Assembly: GCA_031278315.1 (NCBI GenBank)
Contig: JAITKS010000169.1
Location: 1-15,447 of the forward strand
From: Planctomycetaceae bacterium
Lineage (GTDB): Bacteria; Planctomycetota; Planctomycetia; Pirellulales; Thermoguttaceae
Length of the DNA stretch: 15,447 bases
Direction: 5' to 3'
Of the stretch, positions 1 to 6,155 are shown piece after piece. Numbering within the stretch: position 1 is the first letter of the stretch; every line of letters begins with the position of its first letter. Both the position numbers and the translations under genes were made by a program. Under the pieces are notes generated by a model. The model saw nothing but the letters and a program-made list of their open reading frames with translations. It was not told where the DNA came from and did no database searches.

Positions 1-2
1 AT

Positions 3-290
3 TTTAGAATTTCTGTAACGATTATTAAATCTCTCAAACGAAAAGCCGGAATTGCAGCTTATGTAACTGCTGCAAGAAACACAGAGTTAGGCGAAAATGA
101 AAAACAATTAGCGTACTCAATTAAACGGCGTCTCAATCAATGGGACGAATCGCAAAGAAAAGAATGTCATGAAACAATGCAACGTGCTTGGCAACATTTT
201 TACGATACAAACGAAGGTTTACGTGAATCAATTGAAAGTCATAAAAAAGGATTTTCAAAAATATTACAAGAACGGTACGTAGAGGAATAA
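3..290 (+). CDS. C-terminal fragment of an unknown protein, open at the left edge
   Basis: An uninterrupted reading frame of 95 codons enters from the left edge and ends at TAA (288-290). The translation starts FRISVTIIKSLKRKAG and ends KILQERYVEE. The segment is charged and helical-looking, rich in Lys, Arg, Glu and Gln, with no signal peptide, membrane segment or cysteine motif. The only in-frame ATG is late (177), so the true start most likely lies outside the window. I do not recognise the family. It is separated from pyrB by 304 bases of repeat-bearing DNA, so it is probably not in one operon with it. The long open frame and normal amino-acid composition argue for a real gene, but the fragment is short. 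Confidence 0.55.
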   Translation, partial: FRISVTIIKSLKRKAGIAAYVTAARNTELGENEKQLAYSIKRRLNQWDESQRKECHETMQRAWQHFYDTNEGLRESIESHKKGFSKILQERYVEE

Positions 291-371
291 CCTCATATTG
301 AAAACTTTGACAATGACAGTAAACTTACAAACCTTTGCGTTCATTTTAATTTTAACTTTTAAATAAAAGAA

Positions 372-532
372 GATTTTGTAATTTTAGATTTAAATGAATT
401 TCTAAAAAATATTTTAGCCGGAAACGCAGACGTCCTGCCTGCATTATTTTTGTACAAAAATTCCTAAAGATGCGGTCGAGACAGCTGTGTTCCCGATAAC
501 AATAAATTATTTCGTTGATATTGATATATTAC
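372..532 (+). repeat. Composite dispersed repeat, copy 1 (degenerate)
   Basis: Begins GATTTTGTAATTTTAGATTT and ends in TTGATATATTAC. It matches the better copies at 3887-4096 (+) and 15227-15447 (-) but lacks their leading ACCACAGAGGACACAGAG part. Both GC-rich hairpins are decayed here: GCAGACG-TCC-TGCCTGC and GCGGTCG-AGA-CAGCTGT no longer pair fully. The terminal motif carries a TGATAT duplication relative to CCGCTGATATATTAC. It looks like an old copy. Confidence 0.75.
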
Positions 533-565
533 GAAAAATTTAATTTTCAATCAAAAAAATTATTA

Positions 566-587
566 TACGCATTTTATAATATGCGTA
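566..587 (+). promoter_or_regulatory. Possible pyrB promoter/operator: -10-like box inside a 7-bp inverted repeat
   Basis: TACGCAT (566-572) and ATGCGTA (581-587) form a perfect inverted repeat around an 8-base loop. The loop contains TATAAT (575-580), an exact -10 consensus, 14 bases before the pyrB ATG. No convincing -35 box is visible, and TATAAT arises easily by chance in DNA this AT-rich. If used, the transcript would have a very short leader. The overlap of box and palindrome could mean repressor control, but that is inference. Confidence 0.3.
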
Positions 588-594
588 ATTAAAG

Positions 595-1569
595 ATGAGT
601 ACAGATGTGTTAGATTGGGGCGAAGTTCCAGCTGCTTGGAGACGGCGTCATTTGCTTGGAGTAGAAGAATTGAGTGCCGGCGAAATTACGTTAATTTTGG
701 ATCAGGCGGAGCGATTTAAATCTGTGTTAATACAAGACAAGAGTTATGAAAACAGCGGACGTAAAATTCCGCTGCTTGCGGGCAAGACTTGTGTCAATCT
801 TTTTTTTGAAAATTCAACTCGTACTAAAACTAGTTTTGCGTTGGCGGCTCGAAGGTTAGGAATGGATGTAGTTGATTTTTCTGCTTCGACGAGTAGTTTA
901 TCCAAAGGCGAGACGTTTATTGACACGGTAAAAAATCTTGAGGCGATGCAGATAGATGCGATTGTGGTGCGTCATTCGTGTCCGGGTACAGCGATGTTGT
1001 TATCGGAGAATATTCGCGGACATGTTCTCAATGCAGGTGATGGCGCGCATGAGCATCCGACGCAAGCTTTGCTTGACATTCTTACGATCCGGCAACGTTT
1101 CGGAAGAATTGCAGGTTTAACGATTGCGTTAGTTGGTGATATTGCTCATAGCCGCACGGCGCGTTCGAATATATGGGGACTGAAGGCTTTGGGGGCAAAT
1201 GTAATTCTTTGCGGTCCATCGACTTTGGTTGCGAAACAATGGGAATCACTGGGTGTAACGGTTTCATTTTCTTTAGATCAGATTCTTGATCGGGTTGATG
1301 TTTTCAATTTATTGAGGATTCAATTTGAAAGACAAGTGATAAGACCTTTTCCGTCCACTCGTGAATATTCACATTTATACGGGATGGATTCAGAGAGGTT
1401 ATCTCGTACGAAATCTGATGTTTTGATAATTGCGCCTGGTCCGATCAACAGGGGTCTTGAGGTAACACCTGAAGTAGCGGATGGACAACATTCTGCAATT
1501 CTTGAGCAGGTAACAAACGGAGTTGCCGTAAGAATGGCAGCTCTCTGGATGTGCATGAATGCCAAATAG
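595..1569 (+). CDS. pyrB: Aspartate carbamoyltransferase, catalytic chain
   Basis: Catalyses carbamoyl phosphate plus L-aspartate to N-carbamoyl-L-aspartate, the first committed step of cytosolic pyrimidine synthesis. All family signatures are visible: STRTKTSF at residues 74-81 (carbamoyl phosphate loop, in the FFENSTRT form), SLSKGE at 101-106 (the mobile 80s loop), RH at 126-127, HEHPTQALLD at 152-161, VGDIAHSRTARSN at 180-192, an LRIQFER segment, and APGPINRGLEV near 280-290, which binds aspartate. Its 324 residues are a little longer than the usual 305-315, with a short N-terminal extension before the HLLG start common in the family. The ATG follows AATTAAAG with no clear Shine-Dalgarno. 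No pyrI, pyrC or carAB is adjacent, so it appears to be a stand-alone gene. The open frame is intact and all binding residues are present. Confidence 0.96.
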   Translation: MSTDVLDWGEVPAAWRRRHLLGVEELSAGEITLILDQAERFKSVLIQDKSYENSGRKIPLLAGKTCVNLFFENSTRTKTSFALAARRLGMDVVDFSASTSSLSKGETFIDTVKNLEAMQIDAIVVRHSCPGTAMLLSENIRGHVLNAGDGAHEHPTQALLDILTIRQRFGRIAGLTIALVGDIAHSRTARSNIWGLKALGANVILCGPSTLVAKQWESLGVTVSFSLDQILDRVDVFNLLRIQFERQVIRPFPSTREYSHLYGMDSERLSRTKSDVLIIAPGPINRGLEVTPEVADGQHSAILEQVTNGVAVRMAALWMCMNAK

Positions 1570-1672
1570 TATTACAACTATTCAGATATAATTTCATAAT
1601 ATGCCGGCGGTTCATTTGACATTTTTTGTTTGTAATATATCAGTGGAATTTTTTTTTGACAGGATTACAGGA

Positions 1673-1733
1673 TAGTGGTTAGTGGTTAGTGGTCAGTTCG
1701 CATGCGGAGATTAGTATCGATTCTAAGTTCGAA
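1673..1733 (+). repeat. GGTTAGT array plus TTCGCATGCGGA module, copy 1
   Basis: Two to three GTGGTTA units run into TCAGTTCGCATGCGGA and then a degenerate ATCGRTTSTAAGTTCG stretch. The same order recurs at 6756-6817 downstream of grpE with few changes. The module contains the perfect palindrome CGCATGCG. Both copies lie 3' of a + strand gene in the same orientation. Confidence 0.7.
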
Positions 1734-1822
1734 TCACTATGGTTTCAAGTTTTGATTTTTTTAATTTATCATTTAAAAATTCTGTCAATCCTGTAATCTT
1801 GTAATTCTGTCAAAAAAACAAA

Positions 1823-1888
1823 ACTAAAGATGCGGTCGAGACGACCGCGTTCCCGCAAAAAAATAAATTATTCCGCTGATATATTACA
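1823..1888 (+). repeat. Composite dispersed repeat, 3' half
   Basis: From ACTAAAGATGCGGTCGAGAC to the terminal CCGCTGATATATTAC. Nearly identical to 4033-4096. The hairpin GCGGTCG (1832-1838), loop AGA, CGACCGC (1842-1848) is perfect. It ends about 30 bases before the methyltransferase ATG, so that gene's promoter must lie within or beside repeat DNA. Confidence 0.8.
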
Positions 1889-1916
1889 AATCCTCAAATA
1901 AAACAAAAAAGAGAAA

Positions 1917-3821
1917 ATGGCTCAAGAGCATAAACAAAATTATAAGTTGTCTAATAACAATTATAACGGCGGCTTGAAATCTGTAATCGATTTTAATAAT
2001 TCTATAAAACCAAATAGCGAATTACTTCACACTCTCAAAATAACTATTCCTCAATTCTTTGATAGCAACGATAACTTCAAATACGATAAATTCATCGAAG
2101 CACTACACGAAAATAATATAACAGAATCACACGACGGATATAAACTCGGTTTTATCGGTAAAGATTACGCACAATTACAAACAGGATGTAAGTCCGAAAC
2201 TATGATCGCCCCAAATATAAAACATAATAATCATAACGAAAATAAAAATAGTAAAAACATTTTCATTACCGGAGATAACCTCGAAGCTTTACGGCATCTG
2301 CAAAACGCTTACTCCAAAAAAATAAAAATGATCTATATCGACCCGCCATACAACACCGGAAAAGAATTCGTCTATAAAGATAAATTTGAATTCGACGACA
2401 AAACACTAAAATCCGCTTTAGGCTGCGATAACTACGAAATCGCAAAACTTAAATCTATTCAAGGAAAAAACTCACACTCCGCTTGGCTGACCTTTATCTA
2501 TCCCCGCTTAAAAATCGCACGAAAATTATTGACCGATGACGGCGTTATTTTCGTGTCAATCGACGATAACGAACAAGCAAATCTCAAACTGCTAATGGAC
2601 GATGTATTAGGCGAAAGAAATTTTATCGCAGAATTTATCGTTATCCGCTCCGAAGGCGGAGGACTCGCAAAACAAGCCGTTATCGGTCACGACTACTTAC
2701 TATGCTACGCTAAAAATATAAACGATTTCACCCCGCTCGGAAAACCGAAAAAAATTCGCGGTAAAATTATCACAAAAAACGGAGAAAAGTTTTGGATCGA
2801 AACCGATTGGCTGCGCAAAAAATTCGGAAAATACGGAACATGTCTCTACGAAGAAATCGAACATTACCTCGGTAAAGAAAAGAAAAACGATGTCGATACA
2901 AAATTAAAAAATAATGAATACGTCTTAATTAAAAAAAATAAAAATCATATCGTCGGAAGATACAGAAAAATTGCTGATGACTCCTCAAAATTTTATACTA
3001 TTCTAAAACACTTAAATAAAAACGGTGTACACGATTTAGAAAACTTAGGAATAGAGAATTTATTCGATTTTCCAAAACCGGTCTCGCTAATTAAAGAATT
3101 AATTTACGGCACAACAAAGAAAAATAAATCTGCTGTTATCCTCGACTTTTTCGCAGGCTCCGGCACTACCGCTCAAGCTGTTATGGAACTTAACGCCGAA
3201 GACGGAGGTAATCGAAAATTCATTATGGTTCAAATCGATGAACCAATAAAAGAAAATAATAAAGCACGAAAAGCAGGTTACAACACAATTGACGAAATCG
3301 CAATTGAACGAATTAAATCAGCAGCAAAAAAAATTAAATCGGAAAAAAGTCTAGTACTGCCGGAAAATTTTGATTGCGGATTTAAACATTATCAGCTGCT
3401 TATGCCGGATACTAAAACATTAAATAAAATCTCAAATTACGATCCGCAAACTAAACTGCCGCCCGAAGACAATATGATCTCTACTTTCGCCAATAAAAAA
3501 TATGGAACAAGCGGAATAGATACTTTACTCACAACATGGCTTATTGATGACGGCTGCCGGTTCGATGTAAATATTAAAACTATAAAAATCGCAGATTATT
3601 CCGCCTTTTATATCGAAGAATCAGCAACCCTTTATATGATCGAACCAAACTGGAATATAAACGCATTAAAATTTCTACTAAATAAAATAACTAAAAATAA
3701 ATTGATTATAAATACAATTATTCTTTATGCCTATTCGTTTGATCCTAAATCAATACACGAATTAGAAACAAATATTAAAACCAAACTAAATAACCCGCCG
3801 AAAATTATTAAAAGATATTAA
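1917..3821 (+). CDS. mod: Type III-like DNA adenine methyltransferase (Mod), orphan
   Basis: Transfers a methyl group from S-adenosylmethionine to adenine N6 at a specific DNA site. Motif order is the beta class: GDNLEALRHL (119-128), catalytic motif IV IDPPYNTG (141-148), HSAWLTFIYPRLKIARKLL (187-205), GVIFVSIDDNEQANLKLLMDDVLGE (209-233), then the SAM-binding motif LDFFAGSGTTAQAV near 409-422. The region between (about 240-390) should be the target recognition part. The 634-residue length fits type III Mod subunits. Type III Mod normally works with a Res helicase-nuclease encoded just downstream, but the next 772 bases hold only repeats and then dnaJ, so no partner is in view. An orphan epigenetic methyltransferase, a distant Res, or a decayed system are all possible. 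The ATG follows AAAAAAGAGAAA, a weak ribosome site. The gene is strikingly A-rich on the coding strand with many AAA codons, possibly a sign of transfer. Confidence 0.9.
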   Translation: MAQEHKQNYKLSNNNYNGGLKSVIDFNNSIKPNSELLHTLKITIPQFFDSNDNFKYDKFIEALHENNITESHDGYKLGFIGKDYAQLQTGCKSETMIAPNIKHNNHNENKNSKNIFITGDNLEALRHLQNAYSKKIKMIYIDPPYNTGKEFVYKDKFEFDDKTLKSALGCDNYEIAKLKSIQGKNSHSAWLTFIYPRLKIARKLLTDDGVIFVSIDDNEQANLKLLMDDVLGERNFIAEFIVIRSEGGGLAKQAVIGHDYLLCYAKNINDFTPLGKPKKIRGKIITKNGEKFWIETDWLRKKFGKYGTCLYEEIEHYLGKEKKNDVDTKLKNNEYVLIKKNKNHIVGRYRKIADDSSKFYTILKHLNKNGVHDLENLGIENLFDFPKPVSLIKELIYGTTKKNKSAVILDFFAGSGTTAQAVMELNAEDGGNRKFIMVQIDEPIKENNKARKAGYNTIDEIAIERIKSAAKKIKSEKSLVLPENFDCGFKHYQLLMPDTKTLNKISNYDPQTKLPPEDNMISTFANKKYGTSGIDTLLTTWLIDDGCRFDVNIKTIKIADYSAFYIEESATLYMIEPNWNINALKFLLNKITKNKLIINTIILYAYSFDPKSIHELETNIKTKLNNPPKIIKRY

Positions 3822-3886
3822 TTTTACTTATCATACTATATACTATAATTTCGGAATACAAAAAAATAAAAACGTAATAATATATC

Positions 3887-4096
3887 ATTTTTTTTATTAA
3901 CCACAGAGGACACAGAGAACACAGAGGAAAAATATTTTGTAATTTTAGATTTTAAATTTAAGTGAATTACTAAAAAATATTTTAGCTGGGAACGCAGGCG
4001 TCCCGCCTGCATCTTTTGGGTACAAAAAACGCCTAAAGATGCGGTCGAGACGACCGCGTTCCCGCAAAAAAATAAATTATTACACTGATATATTAC
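3887..4096 (+). repeat. Composite dispersed repeat, copy 2 (best preserved)
   Basis: Modules in order: ATTAACCACAGAGGACACAG with a tandem ACAGAG-like pattern; TTTTGTAATTTTAGATTT; TTTAAGTGAATTACTAAAAA; hairpin GCAGGCG-TCC-CGCCTGC (3994-4010); TTTTGGGTACAAAAAACGCC; hairpin GCGGTCG-AGA-CGACCGC (4041-4057); GTTCCCGCAAAAAAATAAAT; terminal ACTGATATATTAC. Both 7-bp stems with 3-base loops are perfect and stand out as GC islands in AT-rich DNA. The same order is found, inverted, at 15227-15447. Confidence 0.85.
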
Positions 4097-4252
4097 CAAA
4101 ACTGAAATTCATTGTACGATGTGTAGGGGTATATTGTCATTTCAAAAAAATCGAGTAAAATTCCGCCCCTTCCAAATTGATAGAAGTATCAACACGATAA
4201 ATAATCAAATAACGGTAGTAAGATCATTTACACACACAAAAAAACAAACGTT

Positions 4253-4270
4253 GTAATATATCAGTAGAAT
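4253..4270 (-). repeat. CTGATATATTAC terminal motif, inverted orientation
   Basis: Reads GTAATATATCAGTAGAAT on the + strand, the reverse complement of ATTCTACTGATATATTAC. It faces the motif ending the composite repeat at 4084-4096, so the two form an inverted pair about 155 bases apart, similar to the arms at 1628 and 1890. Confidence 0.6.
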
Positions 4271-4291
4271 ATTTGTTTTTCAACTTTTTTT

Positions 4292-4370
4292 GATTTATGA
4301 ATTTTACAATTAACCTTAGCGAAAAAAATTAACTTAAAACCATTGAGAAATTTCATTGATATATCACAAA
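4292..4370 (+). repeat. 80-bp dispersed unit, copy 1
   Basis: GATTTATGAATTTTACAATT through AACTTAAAACCATTGAGAAA to TTCATTGATATATCAC. Aligns along its length with 6831-6906 (TTTATGAATTTTAAAAATAA, AACTTGAAACCTTCAAGAAA, CCGCTGATATATTAC). Both copies end in the same terminal motif. No coding sense was seen. Confidence 0.6.
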
Positions 4371-4410
4371 ACGTTGAGCAAAAGAAAAAAATCCTCACAC
4401 TTGCAAATCC

Positions 4411-4500
4411 GGTTTTTCGTTACAATAAATAAAACTGAAATGTAGAGACAAAAAGCTTTGTGTCTCAACAGCGAAATGTACGGGACATTATGTCTCTACG
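4411..4500. repeat. GTAGAGACA palindrome unit, copy 1
   Basis: A leader TTTTTCGTTACAATAAATAA is followed by GTAGAGACA (4442-4450) and, after a middle part with its own GAGACA/TGTCTC pairing, the exact reverse complement TGTCTCTAC (4491-4499). Leader and palindrome recur at 12328-12390; the palindrome alone recurs at 14779-14806. A transcript would fold into a two-part hairpin. It lies about 95 bases before dnaJ. Confidence 0.65.
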
Positions 4501-4529
4501 GAATTTTTCGTTTGTTACCTTTTCGATCA

Positions 4530-4554
4530 GAATTATCGATTGGAATTATCGATT
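4530..4554 (+). promoter_or_regulatory. Tandem 12-bp direct repeat before dnaJ
   Basis: GAATTATCGATT occurs at 4530-4541 and again at 4543-4554, separated by one base. Each copy holds the palindrome ATCGAT. A TATAAA box (4560-4565) follows and the dnaJ ATG is 40 bases downstream. The two sites would sit on nearly the same side of the helix at a 13-bp period, which suits a transcription-factor pair. I found no CIRCE element (TTAGCACTC/GAGTGCTAA), the usual HrcA site of chaperone genes. Confidence 0.35.
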
Positions 4555-4593
4555 TAACTTATAAATTACAATCATCGAGGTAAATTTTACTAT

Positions 4594-5817
4594 ATGTCTA
4601 AACCAGATTACTATGAAGTACTTGGCGTTTCACGTAATGCGAGTAAAGAAGATATATCATCCGCATACCGTAAACTTGCGATGAAATATCATCCGGATCG
4701 TAATCCGGGCGATGCGGAAGCGGTAGAACAGTTTAAACTTTGTGCAACAGCTTACGAAGTGCTCAGTAACGATAATAAACGCACGATCTACAATAAATAT
4801 GGACATGAAGGTCTTGATTCTAGCGGAGGCGGTTCTCAATTCCACGATGTCAAAGATATTTATGATACATTTGGTGATCTATTCAATGACACAATATTAG
4901 ATTTTTTCGGAATAGGCAGATCAGGACGCCGTCAACCTGCGCCGGGTAATGATATACGGTGCAATGTAACAATCGATCTGCACGAAGCAGCTCGCGGAGT
5001 AAATAAAGAAATAACTTTTCGACGTCATGAACTTTGTCAAACATGTAACGGAACAGGTTCTCGACCCGGTACGCAGCCTGAAAAATGTCCGTATTGCGGC
5101 GGTCATGGGAAAATCACGCAGTCAACTGGATTCTTTTCGATTCAATCAACTTGTCCGAAGTGCCGCGGGCAAGGTACGATTATAACTAATCCCTGCCAAG
5201 ACTGCCGCGGCAACGGTTTGATTCCGCAAATTGTTAAACGCGAAATAAAAATTCCCGCAGGCGTAGATACCGGTACAAGATTGAGATTACAAGGTGAAGG
5301 TGAAAAAAGTTTAGAAGGCGGATTGGCTGGTGATTGCTATATTTTTATCACGGTTAAACAACATCCGTTATTTCAGCGGGACGGTGAACATCTGCTTTGC
5401 AGAGTTCCTATTGGATACGCACAAGCTGCTCTCGGTACCGAAATCGATGTCCCGACTTTAGACGGAACAGAGAAAATGAAAATCCCAGCCGGAACTCAAA
5501 ATAACGATGTAATTACACTGCGGGGACGAGGGATGCCAATCCCGCACAGAAGTATTACCGGAGACTTGCATATTCATGTTTATATCGAAGTACCAAGAAA
5601 ATTAAGACCTGAACATCAAGAATTGTTGCGAAAACTCGCCGACCTAGAAGGTGAACACGTTTTGCCCGAAAGAAAAAATTTCTTCAGTAAACTTACTGAT
5701 TTCCTATCAGAATTCTTCTCAGATAAATCAGAAAAAAAAGAGGAAACAAAAGAAACAAAAAAAGATAATAATTCATCAAAAAATAACGAAACCAAAACCC
5801 GTAAAAACAAAAAATAA
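4594..5817 (+). CDS. dnaJ: Chaperone protein DnaJ (Hsp40, class A)
   Basis: Co-chaperone that delivers unfolded clients to DnaK and stimulates its ATPase in the cytosol. The J domain spans residues 4-70 with the catalytic HPD at 33-35. The Gly/Phe linker is short (about 75-110). Four zinc-binding CxxCxGxG repeats are complete: CQTCNGTG (148-155), CPYCGGHG (165-172), CPKCRGQG (187-194) and CQDCRGNG (201-208). The client-binding beta domains follow (about 212-345, including VKREIKIPAGVDTGTRLRLQGEGE and GDLHIHVYIEVP). The last 35 or so residues are an unusual Lys/Glu/Asn-rich tail (SEKKEETKETKK and onward), making it 407 residues against the usual 370-390. GAGG lies at 4577-4580, 13 bases before the ATG, the only Shine-Dalgarno-like site in this window and at a long spacing. 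grpE follows after 338 bases. Confidence 0.97.
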   Translation: MSKPDYYEVLGVSRNASKEDISSAYRKLAMKYHPDRNPGDAEAVEQFKLCATAYEVLSNDNKRTIYNKYGHEGLDSSGGGSQFHDVKDIYDTFGDLFNDTILDFFGIGRSGRRQPAPGNDIRCNVTIDLHEAARGVNKEITFRRHELCQTCNGTGSRPGTQPEKCPYCGGHGKITQSTGFFSIQSTCPKCRGQGTIITNPCQDCRGNGLIPQIVKREIKIPAGVDTGTRLRLQGEGEKSLEGGLAGDCYIFITVKQHPLFQRDGEHLLCRVPIGYAQAALGTEIDVPTLDGTEKMKIPAGTQNNDVITLRGRGMPIPHRSITGDLHIHVYIEVPRKLRPEHQELLRKLADLEGEHVLPERKNFFSKLTDFLSEFFSDKSEKKEETKETKKDNNSSKNNETKTRKNKK

Positions 5818-5894
5818 TAAAAACAAAACAACAAATTGTCTCTGAATAATTACAAATAATTTGAACTACTCGTAATGAAATTTCAGTAATTATG

Positions 5895-5947
5895 CCGGAT
5901 AAACAAATAACTCGAATCGAAAATTTAAGTAAGAGCAGTTTAAAAGT
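5895..5947 (+). repeat. GAGAGCAGTTT repeat, copy 1
   Basis: CCGGATAAACAAATAACTCG then AATCGAAAATTTAAGTAAGA then GCAGTTTAAAA. Aligns with 15043-15095 (AGGTAAACAGGCGGCTCG, AAACCGAAATTTAAAGTG, AGAGCAGTTTGAAA). Shorter relatives are at 12391-12416 and 14924-14950. It is a diverged interspersed family about 53 bp long. Confidence 0.6.
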
Positions 5948-6007
5948 GTTTTAGGTAATTGTTCACGTAAAAATAAATTTTGTAACAAAAAAATAGATAA
6001 CTCTACT

Positions 6008-6039
6008 GATAGAATTATTGTAACGAAAATTATTCTATC
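6008..6039 (+). terminator. 12-bp hairpin downstream of dnaJ, possible terminator or processing site
   Basis: GATAGAATTATT (6008-6019) pairs with AATTATTCTATC (6028-6039) with one mismatch around the loop GTAACGAA. The stem is AT-rich and followed by AATTTG, not a real T-run, so termination is uncertain. It carries TATTGTAACGAAAA, which also occurs reversed in the leaders at 4411 and 12328. It could alternatively be a mobile repeat fragment. Confidence 0.35.
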
Positions 6040-6155
6040 AATTTGTTTTCAAGCGGAGTTCAATATTTATGATTCGGTAAACGCTGAATTGTGCGTGAAA
6101 GATCGCCGAAAAGAAAGTGTTAGGTTAATTTTTTACACAATAACAAGAAAAAAAG

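Larger units (their letters stand above)
291..594. other. Intergenic region upstream of pyrB
   Basis: This gap carries a degenerate copy of the composite dispersed repeat (372-532) and a possible pyrB promoter region (566-587). I see no open frame of useful length and no RNA gene. Confidence 0.6.
1628..1890. mobile_element. MITE-like nested inverted-repeat element, about 263 bp
   Basis: The outer arms are inverted copies of one motif. The reverse complement of 1628-1649 reads ATTCCACTGATATATTAC followed by AAAC, and 1870-1890 reads ATTCCGCTGATATATTAC followed by AAA. Inside lies a second inverted pair: TTTTTTTGACAGGATTACAG at about 1651-1671 against TTGTAATTCTGTCAAAAAAA at about 1799-1818, with about two mismatches over 21 bases. 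The interior holds a GGTTAGT array with a TTCGCATGCGGA module and one GC-rich hairpin. There is no coding capacity. The layout resembles a non-autonomous inverted-repeat element, but target-site duplications are not evident, so transposition is inference. Confidence 0.4.
1570..1916. other. Repeat-rich gap between pyrB and the methyltransferase gene
   Basis: Holds a nested set of inverted repeats (1628-1890), a GGTTAGT array and half of a composite repeat, detailed separately. No open frame or RNA gene was seen. A weak hairpin AATAGT/ACTATT (1565-1582) spans the pyrB stop codon but lacks a T-run, so I do not call it a terminator. Confidence 0.6.
3822..4593. other. 772-bp gene-free, repeat-rich gap upstream of dnaJ
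   Basis: In order it holds a full composite repeat (3887-4096), AT-rich unique DNA, an inverted CTGATATATTAC motif (4253-4270), an 80-bp unit shared with the grpE junction (4292-4370), a GTAGAGACA palindrome unit (4411-4500) and a tandem 12-mer just before dnaJ (4530-4554). No tRNA or credible gene was found, and no res gene remnant was recognised. Confidence 0.6.
5818..6155. other. dnaJ-grpE intergenic region
   Basis: Holds a diverged GAGAGCAGTTT repeat (5895-5947) and a strong AT hairpin (6008-6039). No gene was found. The length and content suggest grpE may have its own promoter rather than relying only on read-through from dnaJ, but I see no clear -35/-10 pair. Confidence 0.5.

Noticed and set aside
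3836..4099. 87-codon open frame on the - strand across the composite repeat
   Set aside because: It lies wholly within dispersed repeat DNA, with hairpins and tandem ACAGAG words. Other repeat copies do not keep the frame.
4100..4593. Restriction subunit (res) remnant downstream of the methyltransferase
   Set aside because: No helicase motif or sizeable frame was found in any frame; the region is AT-rich repeats.
5616..5845. Short frames on both strands over the A-rich end of dnaJ
   Set aside because: Low-complexity translations (poly-Lys/Asn or poly-Phe/Ser) produced by the A-rich DnaJ tail. The dnaJ frame is the coherent one.
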